A stretch of DNA of 64,000 bases, taken from NCBI GenBank assembly GCA_036397835.1, contig DASWIG010000280.1, positions 1-64,000 on the forward strand, given 5' to 3'. Positions 46,605 through 54,288 of this stretch are shown here, piece by piece. A model generated the notes under the pieces. That model was not told where the DNA came from. It saw only the letters and a program-made list of their open reading frames with translations, and ran no database searches. This DNA comes from DASWIG01 sp036397835. Its GTDB lineage: Bacteria > Acidobacteriota > Thermoanaerobaculia > Multivoradales > J023. Made by a program: the position numbers and the translations under genes. Numbering within the stretch: position 1 is the first letter of the stretch; each line of letters begins with the position of its first letter.

Positions 46605-47605
46605 CACCGCACCGCCTCGACGGCCGGGAGGACGTCCGCGGGCAGCCGGATGACGAAGGGCAGGGCGTCCTCGCCCGGCGCCAGCACGGCGCCGTGCACG
46701 GCCAGGGCGCCCGCCGCCGCGGCTCCCGCCGGCAGCACGGTGGCCTCGCCCAGCGCTCGCAAGACCCCCGGCAAGGCTGCCAGCCGGGGGGTGACGAGCA
46801 GCGCCGGCCGCTCGCCGCCGCGGCGCGCCGCGCGGACGAGCTCGTCCGTCCGCTCGCGGAGGGCGGCGCTCGCCGTCTCGAGCTCGCCGAGGGTGGTCCC
46901 GATCGCCCTCTCCGCGAAGACGACCTCGGCGCTCTCGGCGCCGGCGAGGATCGCCAGCCATTCGTCGAGGCGGCGGTAGAGCTCCTGCTCGCTGGCCGCC
47001 GAGTGCAGGGGGTCGAAACGCGTGGCGCGCACGAAGAGCTCGGCGAAGCGCCGCGCCAGGGCGTCGCGGACGGCCACCAGGCCGATCCCGTCGTCGACCC
47101 TGACGCGTCCGCGCTCCAGGCCGTCGGGGCCGCGGCGAACCTCGGTGGCCACCAGACGGTGGAGGTGGACGTCGAGGTGGATCGTCTGCGCCGCCGCGAC
47201 GCCCGACGCCGCCGCCAGGGCCGCGTCGACCAGGCCCTCCACCGGGATCCCGCAAGCCCGGGCGATGCCGAGCGTGAGCGCGAGCTGGCGCTCGGAGAAG
47301 GCCCCCGAGAGCGCCAGGACCACGCTCCCTACGCCGCCGCCCACCCGTTCCCAGAAGGCGTCGAGGTGGGCATGGGCGAGGTCGGCGGCGCTCAGAGAAT
47401 GGGGGAAGGGACGCGCCAGGGGACAGTCGTCGAGGTCGTGCCAGAAGCGGTGGTGGACCTGGCGCGGGCGCAGCCGCGCGCGGTCCGCGGCGGCGCGTCC
47501 GACGGCGAGGTCCTTGCCGTCGACGAGGGCGTAGCCGGGCTCGGGCTCGACGCCGGAGGGGACGGCGACGAGCCCGGCGTCGTGGATCTCGATCGCGAGC
47601 GTCAT
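46604..47605 (-). CDS. Degenerate actin/Hsp70-like (ASKHA-type) protein
   Basis: 333 residues. No signal peptide or membrane segment. A possible phosphate-1 strand opens the protein (TLAIEIHDAGLVAV), followed by an Hsp70-like segment (SGAFSERQLALTLGIARACGIPVEGLVDAALAAASG) that resembles the P-A-x-F-x-x-x-Q-R...A motif. Then a possible phosphate-2 strand (IHLDVHLHRLVATEV) and an adenosine-like motif near the end (ALLVTPRLAALPGVLRALG). The canonical Gly residues are partly lost, so ATP binding is doubtful. The fold assignment is my inference. It is co-translated with the MotA/TolQ-like gene (ATGA overlap) and with the VWA genes downstream. Confidence 0.5.
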   Translation of the reverse strand: MTLAIEIHDAGLVAVPSGVEPEPGYALVDGKDLAVGRAAADRARLRPRQVHHRFWHDLDDCPLARPFPHSLSAADLAHAHLDAFWERVGGGVGSVVLALSGAFSERQLALTLGIARACGIPVEGLVDAALAAASGVAAAQTIHLDVHLHRLVATEVRRGPDGLERGRVRVDDGIGLVAVRDALARRFAELFVRATRFDPLHSAASEQELYRRLDEWLAILAGAESAEVVFAERAIGTTLGELETASAALRERTDELVRAARRGGERPALLVTPRLAALPGVLRALGEATVLPAGAAAAGALAVHGAVLAPGEDALPFVIRLPADVLPAVEAVR

Positions 47606-48408
47606 GGGGAGGAAGGCACCTGGAGGTGACGGATCAGGTGCTGGTCGAGGTAGGTCTCGGTGTCGTGCACCAGGCGCTCCTGCTGGAGCTGGAGCTGGTG
47701 CAGCAGGAACATGAGGACGATCGAGATCAGCAGCGCGATGAACGTCGAGTTGAAGGCCACGCCGAGGCTCTGGGTGACGCCGGCGATGTCGCCTTCGACG
47801 GCCTGGTGGGCCTTGCCGAGGGCGTCGCCGATGCCGCGCACGGTGCCGATGAAGCCGATCGACGGGATCGCCCAGGCGATGTAGCGCACCATCGAGAGCT
47901 CGGACTCGAGCCGGTCGCTCTCGGCCTCGCACGCCGCGTGGGCGGTGTCGGAGGCGTCCTGGACGTTGCGGGTGGCGCCGAAGCGGTGGAGCGCGCTGAC
48001 CAGCGAGCGCGGCAGCAGGGAGCGTTGGGCCGCGGCCGGCAAGGCCTCGATCTGGCGGGCGTACTCGCGGGCGTCCTCGGGCAGGACGCGGGTGCCCTCG
48101 CCCAAGGGCACCAGCTCCACCCTCAGCAGGCGTTCCTGGCGCGCCGAGGCCGCGCCCTTGTAGGCCATGATCGCCAGCGCCCAGAGCATGAGCACGAAGC
48201 ACGACTCCTGCTCGAAATCGCGGACGATCACGAAGAACGAGCGCTCCTGCACGTAGTCCGCCTCGGCCTGCATGCGCGCCGTCTGCTCGGCGAGGATGGC
48301 GTCGGCGTTGGGCCGGACCCAGGCCACGTAGACGGCATGCACCACGATCACGGCGACGATGAGCGAAGCGAGCTGGTAGACGAACTCCACCGGATAGGAC
48401 TTCTTCAT
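47602..48408 (-). CDS. MotA/TolQ/ExbB-family channel protein
   Basis: 268 residues with four membrane segments: about 8-30 (VYQLASLIVAVIVVHAVYVA), 68-85, 170-190 and 205-230. The conserved core is WAIPSIGFIGTVRGIGDALG followed by VTQSLGVAFNSTFIALLISIVLMF, the TolQ/ExbB/MotA signature. Such proteins form a five-subunit ring around two MotB/ExbD-type anchors and use proton or sodium flow to turn or move them. Here the only candidate anchors are the two VWA proteins downstream. A tiny exported protein precedes it by 15 nt. Confidence 0.9.
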   Translation of the reverse strand: MKKSYPVEFVYQLASLIVAVIVVHAVYVAWVRPNADAILAEQTARMQAEADYVQERSFFVIVRDFEQESCFVLMLWALAIMAYKGAASARQERLLRVELVPLGEGTRVLPEDAREYARQIEALPAAAQRSLLPRSLVSALHRFGATRNVQDASDTAHAACEAESDRLESELSMVRYIAWAIPSIGFIGTVRGIGDALGKAHQAVEGDIAGVTQSLGVAFNSTFIALLISIVLMFLLHQLQLQQERLVHDTETYLDQHLIRHLQVPSSP

Positions 48409-48423
48409 CCCGGTGCGTCCTCT

Positions 48424-48600
48424 TCAGATGTCGACGGGAAAGGAGATGGCGCTGTCGGCGGGCAGCTTCTCCGTGGGGACGAAGGTCTCGAGCTCGTCGT
48501 CCGGCGCGGCCGGGCTCTGGCCCGGCGCGGTGGCCACGACCGCGCCCAGCGCGAGGAGAACCAAGAGAAGGAAGAGGAGCTTTGGTGGGGAGATCTTCAT
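48424..48600 (-). CDS. Tiny exported/membrane-anchored protein, first gene of the MotA-VWA operon
   Basis: 58 residues from the ATG at 48600. A hydrophobic N-terminal segment (KLLFLLLVLLALGAVVATA) is followed by an acidic short tail ending ETFVPTEKLPADSAISFPVDI. The frame is clean and lies 15 nt before the channel gene, so it belongs to the operon. Too short for domain assignment; it may be an accessory subunit. Confidence 0.6.
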   Translation of the reverse strand: MKISPPKLLFLLLVLLALGAVVATAPGQSPAAPDDELETFVPTEKLPADSAISFPVDI

Positions 48601-48680
48601 TGCGGGCTCCTGGAGTTGCGGTCTGATCTTATCGGGGCCGGATCGGCCGGCTGCATCCCATGCAATTGCGATTCCAGCCC

Positions 48681-48725
48681 GTCCGACAAGTCTGACCCGT
48701 CCGACAAGTCCGACCCGTCCGACAC
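48681..48725. repeat. Five tandem GTCCGACxx nonamers (intergenic)
   Basis: Five 9-bp units (GTCCGACAA, GTCTGACCC, GTCCGACAA, GTCCGACCC, GTCCGACAC), the reverse complement of the nonamer at 26899 and 38543. They lie just after the stop of the TPR lipoprotein gene (48737) and outside any supported gene. Confidence 0.85.
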
Positions 48726-48736
48726 CTCTCCGGCCC

Positions 48737-49876
48737 CTACCGGCCGCCGTCGTGGCGGGCGAGGATCTCCTCGAGCCTGCGCACGCGGGGGTGCTCCCCC
48801 GCGTCTTCGAACTTCTGCGCCCTGCGCAGCATCCTGCGCGCCGTGCGCAGGTTCCCCGACGAGGCCGCCAGGTGGCCGAGGGCGGCGTACGCGTCGGCGT
48901 CGTCGGGTTTCCGGCGCACGGCGCGGCGGTAGAGCTTCTCGGCCTCGTCGAGGCGGCCGCCCAGCAGGCTCACGTCGCCGAGGGTGAGATAGGTGAAGGG
49001 GTTGCGGTTCGGCGACGAGGCGAGGATCTGCTCGTAGGCCCGGGCCTCCTCGAGGCGGCGCAGGAGCCGCAGCAGCGAGGCCAGGTTCTGGTAGGCGGAG
49101 TAGGTGCGCGGATCGATCTCGACGGCCTTGCGGTAAGCCTGCTCGGCCGCCCCGTGGTCGCCCTGGCGGCGCAGCGCCACTCCGAGGTTGACCCAGGCGT
49201 TGGCAAGCTGCGGATCGATGCGCACGGCGGTCTCGAGCCAGCGCACGGACGCCTCCACGAGCCCCGCCTGCAGGGCCTCGGCGCCGCGGTTGGAGTGGAA
49301 CATGGCGATCGCCGTCAGGTCGGAGATGCGGGAGAAGTCGTGATAGTCGTCGGGCGGAGTCTGCGAGAAGTCGAAGATCGTGCGGTCGGAGAGCGTGCCG
49401 TAGCCCACCGCGATGTGGTCGGAGACGACCACCAGGTCGCCCTCCCGGCGATAGCTCTCGATGTCGTTGACGCCGAGGTAGTACACCTCCACGCCGAGCT
49501 CCCGGGCCATGCCCACGAAGAGATTGGTGAAGGCGAGGCAGTTGGCCTGGCGGTACTCGAAGACCTCGACCGCGGTGCCCGTGTAGCCCCACTGGTAGCG
49601 GACCGGCAGTTGGCCGGGGTCGAGCAGGCTGGCCTGGAGCCGAGTGAGACGCTCGAGCTCGCTCTTCGCTCCGTCCACGGCCTGGTGGGCCCAGGCCCGC
49701 ATCTCGTCGGTGATGCCGTGGGGGTAGACCACCGCGTTGGGATCGAGACCGCGCTGGCGCAGCTCCGTGGCGACCTCGTCCGCGTCCATCGTGGTCGAGC
49801 GGTACGAGCACGCCGCGACGACCAGGAGAAGGCCCGCGGCGGCCAGCTCCGCCGCTCTCGGTCTTGTGTTTCGCAT
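48737..49876 (-). CDS. TPR lipoprotein with transglutaminase-like core
   Basis: 379 residues with a lipoprotein signal (AAAGLLLVVAACSYR). Residues about 60-190 hold a papain/transglutaminase-like core with the Cys in RQANCLAFTNLFVGMARELGV and the His in VVVSDHIAVGYG, though the third (Asp) residue is uncertain. Residues about 195-365 are TPR repeats (ANAWVNLGVALRRQGDHGAAEQAYRKAVEIDP and three more). Probably anchored in the outer or inner membrane, facing the periplasm. Its partner is unknown. Its start is 85 bp from murJ, on the same strand. Confidence 0.8.
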   Translation of the reverse strand: MRNTRPRAAELAAAGLLLVVAACSYRSTTMDADEVATELRQRGLDPNAVVYPHGITDEMRAWAHQAVDGAKSELERLTRLQASLLDPGQLPVRYQWGYTGTAVEVFEYRQANCLAFTNLFVGMARELGVEVYYLGVNDIESYRREGDLVVVSDHIAVGYGTLSDRTIFDFSQTPPDDYHDFSRISDLTAIAMFHSNRGAEALQAGLVEASVRWLETAVRIDPQLANAWVNLGVALRRQGDHGAAEQAYRKAVEIDPRTYSAYQNLASLLRLLRRLEEARAYEQILASSPNRNPFTYLTLGDVSLLGGRLDEAEKLYRRAVRRKPDDADAYAALGHLAASSGNLRTARRMLRRAQKFEDAGEHPRVRRLEEILARHDGGR

Positions 49877-49960
49877 CCCTGCCTCCCGAATCTCCTTTCC
49901 CCGTCATTGTACGACGAACCGCGCCGTGGTCTCGGCGCCGCAGCCCCGCCGGAGAGCGAC

Positions 49961-51649
49961 TCACCCCGTGCCCGGCCGGCCGCGCCGCCGCCCCAGGCCT
50001 CCCAGCCACATGGCGAGCTCGGGGCTCGACCGCCACCAGGCGAAGCCGAGATAGAGGAGCGGATACAGCGGCAGCGCCACGAGCGCCTGCGCCCGCACCG
50101 GCAGCGACGGCGGCAGTAGCGCCCACAGCAGGAGGGAGGGCAGGGCGCAGGCGGCCGCCAGGGCCGCCAACCGGGCGAGCCGCCGCGCCGGCAGGCGCAG
50201 GTCGGCAATCCGCTCGCGCAGGCGCCGCCGCAGCAGGGCGAGCTCGAACCACGCGCCGACCGACGCCGCCGCCGCCAGCCCGGCGGCCCCGAAGTAGAGC
50301 CCGTCGCCGTCTCCCGAGGTCCCGGCGACCGGGTAGCGATCGAGCCACGCCATCAGGGCGACGCCGAGTCCGGCGTCGACGGCGAGGCGCCACGCCGCGA
50401 CGCGGGCCGGCGTGCGGGTGTCGCGCAGGGCGAAGAACGTGTTCTGGAGCAGCCGTGAGGCCGTCGACGCCAGCATGCCCAGGGCGTAGCCGGCGAGCAC
50501 CACGGCGACCAGCACGTTGCCCTCCGGCCCGAAGCGGCCGCCGCGGAAGAGCAGGCCCGCCACCAGGTAGCCGAAGAAGAGGTAGCCCACGACCGACGGA
50601 CAGATGACGAAGCCGGCCTGGCGCAGGGCGCGGCCGAGGCGCTCGGAAAGGCGTGGGCCCAGCTCCTCGGGCGTCAGCCGCGACATCTCGGGGAGCTCGG
50701 CGGCGGCCACCGAGGTGCCGAAGGCGTGCATCGGCAGGTTGATCAGGATCACGGCGAAGTTGAGGGCGGCCGGCGCCCCGGCGTGCAGGAAGCTCGCCAG
50801 CACCACGCTGACGTACATCGAGATCTGCACCACGCCGCGGCCGAGCAGCGCCGGCCCGAACGCCCGCAGCGCCTCGCGCACTCCGGGCACCGCAAGGGGG
50901 CGCCAGGTCAGCCGCAGACCTCCCATGAGACGCAGCACGGCGGGCAGTTGCACCAGGAACTGCAGCGCTCCGCCGAGGAGCGCTCCCCAGGCGGCGGCCA
51001 GGAGCCAGCGGTCGAGCACGGCCAGGCCAGCGTCCTCCGGGTGGAAGAGGAGGCCGGCCGGCGCCGCCGCGCCGCAGAGCGCGGTCACGATGGCGACGTT
51101 CCACGCCACCGGCGCCACGTAGGGCAGGAGGAAGCGCCGGTGGCTGTTGAGCACCCCGAGGGCCCAGGCTCCGAGGGCCAGGAAGGCGGTCATCGGGAAG
51201 ATCACCCGCACCACCCGCACGGTGAGCTCGAAGCGGTCGACGTCGATCTCGCCGGCCGCGACCCGGGCGGCGTCCCGGAGGAAGCCGGCGGCGCCGATGG
51301 CCACCAGCGGACGCGCGAAGACCACGCCGGCCACGGCCGCGGCGCCGACCGCCGCGGCCAGCAGCGCGAAGGCGGCGCCGGCGAAGCGGGCGGCGTCGTC
51401 GCGGCGGCCCTCGGCCAGCAGCCGCGAGTAGACGGGGATGAACCCCGCCGACAGGCTCTGCTCGCCGAGCAGGTTCTGGATCGCGTTGGGCAGGCGCAGC
51501 GCGGTCTGCCACACGTCGGCGTGCGCGGCGACGCCGAAGAAGCGCCCGATCGCCACCTGCCGCACGAGGCCGAAGACGCGGCTGACGAGGATGCCGAGGG
51601 CCACGAAGCGCGCGCCGCTGGGGCGCTCGGGGCTGCTCTCTTCGCTCAT
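49961..51649 (-). CDS. murJ: Lipid II flippase MurJ
   Basis: About 562 residues from the ATG at 51649 (MSEESSPERPSG); an in-frame ATG at 51667 is an alternative start. About 14 membrane segments. The family's N-terminal signature is LGILVSRVFGLVRQVAIGRFFG and FRLPN-like ALRLPNAIQNLLGEQSLSAGFIPVYS. Further typical segments are ISMYVSVVLASFLHAGA and LQNTFFALRDTRTPARVAAWRL. MurJ flips lipid-linked peptidoglycan precursor. It is divergent from the sulfatase-like lipoprotein gene at 51698. Confidence 0.95.
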   Translation of the reverse strand: MSEESSPERPSGARFVALGILVSRVFGLVRQVAIGRFFGVAAHADVWQTALRLPNAIQNLLGEQSLSAGFIPVYSRLLAEGRRDDAARFAGAAFALLAAAVGAAAVAGVVFARPLVAIGAAGFLRDAARVAAGEIDVDRFELTVRVVRVIFPMTAFLALGAWALGVLNSHRRFLLPYVAPVAWNVAIVTALCGAAAPAGLLFHPEDAGLAVLDRWLLAAAWGALLGGALQFLVQLPAVLRLMGGLRLTWRPLAVPGVREALRAFGPALLGRGVVQISMYVSVVLASFLHAGAPAALNFAVILINLPMHAFGTSVAAAELPEMSRLTPEELGPRLSERLGRALRQAGFVICPSVVGYLFFGYLVAGLLFRGGRFGPEGNVLVAVVLAGYALGMLASTASRLLQNTFFALRDTRTPARVAAWRLAVDAGLGVALMAWLDRYPVAGTSGDGDGLYFGAAGLAAAASVGAWFELALLRRRLRERIADLRLPARRLARLAALAAACALPSLLLWALLPPSLPVRAQALVALPLYPLLYLGFAWWRSSPELAMWLGGLGRRRGRPGTG

Positions 51650-51697
51650 GGCGTCCACGCGTGCCATCACGCTGCTATCATCTTCCAGGCCGAAGCC

Positions 51698-53533
51698 ATG
51701 ACGACCGCGGTCCGCCATCATGTCAGGTTCCTGGCCGTCGGCGTCCTGGTGTCGCTGGCCGCTTGCGGCCAGGCTCCCGGAAGCGCCGCCTGGACGCGGG
51801 CCGACCTGTGCAAGCTGCGCTCCCGGGAATCGGGCCTCGAAACGAGGTGGGTTCGGCTGGGTGAAGGCGTCGCGGGCACCCGACGCCACCGGCTGGCCGG
51901 CGAGATCCGGGCACTCGTGGGCGTGGCCGGGCGCGACTACGCCTGGTCCCTCGACCTCGGCGACGAGCCCTACCTCTCCTTCGTGCCGGCGGGCCGCGAC
52001 GCCCTCGGCTGCCGTCTGGCCTACGCCGTCAGGATCGTCGACGCCGGCGGGACGGTGGAAATCCATCGCCAGCCGATCGCGGCGCCCGAGCCCTTCGCGC
52101 CGCCTCCCGTCGAGGTGCCGCTCGACGCCTTCGCGCGCCGGCGCGTCCGCCTGGTGTTGCGGGTCGACGCCGAAGGTCCGGGCTGCGACGCGGCAGAGGC
52201 GCTGTGGGGCAACCCGGCGGTCTACAGCCGCGGCGCCGCCGAGCCGACGCCGGGCGACGGACGGCCCCACGTCGTCCTCTTAGGGCTCGACACCGTCCGC
52301 GCCGACGCGGTGGGAGCCTACGGCGGTCAGCAGACCTCGCCGACGCCCGCGATCGACCGCCTGGCCGCCGAAAGCGACGTCTGGCTCGAGGCCTACTCGC
52401 CGTTCAACGTTACCAATCCGAGCTTCGCGTCGGTCCTCACCGGCCTCTACGGCAAGCGGCACGGGGTCTACGACTTGCGCACCCCTCTGGCCGCCGACCG
52501 CACGACGCTGGCGGAGCTCTTTCGCGACGCCGGCTACGACACCGCCGCGATCGTCGCGGCGCGCCACCTCGGCGGCCGGCAATCCGGCCTCGCCCAGGGC
52601 TTCGAGAGCTACCAGGTGCCGCCCCGGGAGTCCGCCGCCGAGGCCGTGGTCGACGAGGCGATCGACTGGATCAGCCGCCGCCGGCGTCCGTTCTTCCTCT
52701 GGCTCCACCTCTTCGATCCCCACACCCCGCACACGCCGCCGCGGCCGTTCGCCCTGGGGTGGCGTCCGGCGCGTCCGGGGCTCGGCCCGGTGGGCGCCTG
52801 GACGCCGTTCCGCCGGCCCGGAGCGGTGGCCTACGATCACCGGACCCTGGGCGGCCACCGCGACCTCTACGCCGGGGAGATCGCCTACCTCGACCGCCAC
52901 GTCGGCCGCCTCCTCGACTTCCTGGCCAGCCGCGCCCTGCTCGAGCGCAGCGTCGTCGCGCTGGTGGCCGACCACGGCGAGAACCTCGGCGAGCACGGCG
53001 TCTCCTACCGCCACACCGGGCTTTGGGACACCACGACCCACGTGCCGCTGACGATCCGCTGGCCCGAGCTCTCCCCCCCGATCCCCCCCGAGGGAGCCGG
53101 CCGTGAGGGCCGCGGCCGCCGTCTTCCCGGCCTGGTGCAGACGCTCGACCTGTTCCCCACCCTGCTCGCCGCCGCCGGCCTCGCGGCGCCGCCGAGCGAC
53201 GGCGTCGACCTGCGGCGCCGCGAGCGCCGGCCGGCCGTCTTCGCCGAGGCCTCCAGGGGCCAGGGCGCGATGGTACGCACGCCGCGCCACCTCCTCTTCT
53301 GGGCCTTCGAGGAGCAGATGACCCTCGCCGCGGGCCGGTATCTCTTCGACCTGGAACGTGATCCGGCCCAGGAGACCAACGTCGCCGGCACCGCCCTGGC
53401 GGTGGAGGAGGAGCTGATGGCGACGCTGGAGCGCTGGCTGGCCGACCGGCGCACGGACCTGCCGCCGCCGGCGCCGCTTTCCGAGGATGAGATCGAACGG
53501 CTGCGGGCGTTGGGCTACGTTGACGGCCGGTAG
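51698..53533 (+). CDS. Sulfatase-fold (alkaline phosphatase superfamily) lipoprotein
   Basis: 611 residues from the ATG at 51698. Lipobox AVGVLVSLAACGQ, then about 180 residues of a beta-rich domain unlike known sulfatase parts, then the sulfatase domain from about 185: HVVLLGLDTVRADAVGAYGG (metal site), FNVTNPSFASVLTGLYG (nucleophile region, Thr where sulfatases have Cys/Ser), LWLHLFDPHTPHTPP and LVADHGENLGEHG. The Thr suggests a phosphoryl-transferring or phosphodiesterase member (as in LtaS/EptA) rather than a formylglycine sulfatase. Substrate unknown. A -10-like TATCAT is 16 nt upstream. Confidence 0.85.
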   Translation: MTTAVRHHVRFLAVGVLVSLAACGQAPGSAAWTRADLCKLRSRESGLETRWVRLGEGVAGTRRHRLAGEIRALVGVAGRDYAWSLDLGDEPYLSFVPAGRDALGCRLAYAVRIVDAGGTVEIHRQPIAAPEPFAPPPVEVPLDAFARRRVRLVLRVDAEGPGCDAAEALWGNPAVYSRGAAEPTPGDGRPHVVLLGLDTVRADAVGAYGGQQTSPTPAIDRLAAESDVWLEAYSPFNVTNPSFASVLTGLYGKRHGVYDLRTPLAADRTTLAELFRDAGYDTAAIVAARHLGGRQSGLAQGFESYQVPPRESAAEAVVDEAIDWISRRRRPFFLWLHLFDPHTPHTPPRPFALGWRPARPGLGPVGAWTPFRRPGAVAYDHRTLGGHRDLYAGEIAYLDRHVGRLLDFLASRALLERSVVALVADHGENLGEHGVSYRHTGLWDTTTHVPLTIRWPELSPPIPPEGAGREGRGRRLPGLVQTLDLFPTLLAAAGLAAPPSDGVDLRRRERRPAVFAEASRGQGAMVRTPRHLLFWAFEEQMTLAAGRYLFDLERDPAQETNVAGTALAVEEELMATLERWLADRRTDLPPPAPLSEDEIERLRALGYVDGR

Positions 53534-53537
53534 GCCA

Positions 53538-53845
53538 GGTGTAGGGGCGCACGGCGTGCGCCCTCCGCGGGCGTTGGCGCCGCGCCGTGGGCGCACGCCA
53601 TGCGCCCCTACACCACGCCGGCGTCCCCGCCGGACACGAGCTTCGCACCTGGTGCTGAATCGATGTCCGAGCCGGACAAGCGCTTCAGTCCTGGTGCTCA
53701 GTCGGTGTCCGAGCCGGACATGGGCGTCAGTCCTGGTGCTGAGTCGATGTCCGAGCCTGACACGGGCTCCACACCGACTCCGGACTCGTCGCCGGTGAGG
53801 GTCGGGCGCACGCGGGGTCGGGCGCACGCCGTGCGCCCCTACACC
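53538..53845. mobile_element. 308-bp element with perfect 26-bp terminal inverted repeats (MITE-like)
   Basis: The left end (53538-53563, GGTGTAGGGGCGCACGGCGT...) and the right end (53820-53845) are exact reverse complements of each other over 26 bp. A third copy of the terminal repeat lies inside, at 53589-53614 in the right-end orientation with one mismatch. There is no transposase gene, and I see no convincing target-site duplication. It fills the space between a sulfatase-like gene and rnpB and ends 5 bp before the rnpB -10 box. The 42-bp tandem array at 53648-53773 lies inside it. Confidence 0.6.
53648..53773. repeat. Three tandem 42-bp repeats
   Basis: Units start at 53648, 53690 and 53732, each beginning CCTGGTGCT and containing TGTCCGAGCC; the second and third differ at several positions. 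The period is 14 codons, so the one open plus-strand frame would read PGAESMSEPD-like units, but coding is not supported otherwise. Confidence 0.85.
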
Positions 53846-53849
53846 ACGG

Positions 53850-53855
53850 TATAAT
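53850..53855 (+). promoter_or_regulatory. -10 element of rnpB
   Basis: A perfect TATAAT 6 bp before the predicted RNase P RNA 5' end. The -35 position falls inside the inverted-repeat element, and no consensus -35 is present there. Confidence 0.7.
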
Positions 53856-53860
53856 GGAGG

Positions 53861-54279
53861 GGCGACGCCGGAGAGCTCCAGGTGGTCGCCGGCGCGGCGG
53901 CGGCACGTCCGCCTCCGCGCGGGAGGAAAGTCCGAGCTCCTACGGGCGGCATGCTCGCTAACGGCGAGGCGTGGCGACGCGACGGAAAGTGCAACAGAGA
54001 GCAGACCGCCGGGGACGACGTTCCCGGCAAGGGTGAAACGGTGCGGTAAGAGCGCACCGCCCTTCCGGCGACGGAAGGGGCACGGTAAACCCCATGCGGA
54101 GCAAGACCAAATAGGGAGACGGACCCGCGGGCCGCCCGTCCCGCCCGCGCCGCGAGGCGCGGACGTCTCCGGGTAGGTCGCTGGAGGCCGGCGGCAACGC
54201 CGGTCCTAGAGGAATGACCACGAACGGCGGCGCTGCCGCCGGGACACAGGACTCGGCTTACGGAGCTCTCCGGCGTCGT
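53861..54279 (+). ncRNA. rnpB: RNase P RNA (bacterial class A)
   Basis: The catalytic RNA of RNase P, which matures tRNA 5' ends. Helix P1 is formed by GACGCCGGAGAGCTCC (53864-53879) and its exact complement (54262-54277). The universally conserved core motifs are present: GAGGAAAGTCC (53923-53933), GGCAAGGGTGAAACGGTGCG, GTAAGAGCGCACC, AAACCCCATG-type core and the 3' ACAGGACTCGGCTTACGG. Total length about 419 nt is normal to slightly long, with a GC-rich insertion around 54120-54170. The TATAAT at 53850 drives it. ldcA begins 10 nt after the end. Confidence 0.95.
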
Positions 54280-54288
54280 CTTCATCTC

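Noticed and set aside
44494..48600. Zorya anti-phage system
   Set aside because: The MotA-like channel fits, but the anchors carry VWA rather than an OmpA-like domain and no ZorC/ZorD or ZorE genes are next to it.
53600..53854. 84-residue ORF across the 42-bp repeats
   Set aside because: It lies inside the inverted-repeat element, has no ribosome-binding site and ends on the rnpB -10 box.
54214..54288. Upstream extension of the ldcA frame
   Set aside because: This part is the 3' end of RNase P RNA; the ATG at 54289 matches the LD-carboxypeptidase N-terminus.
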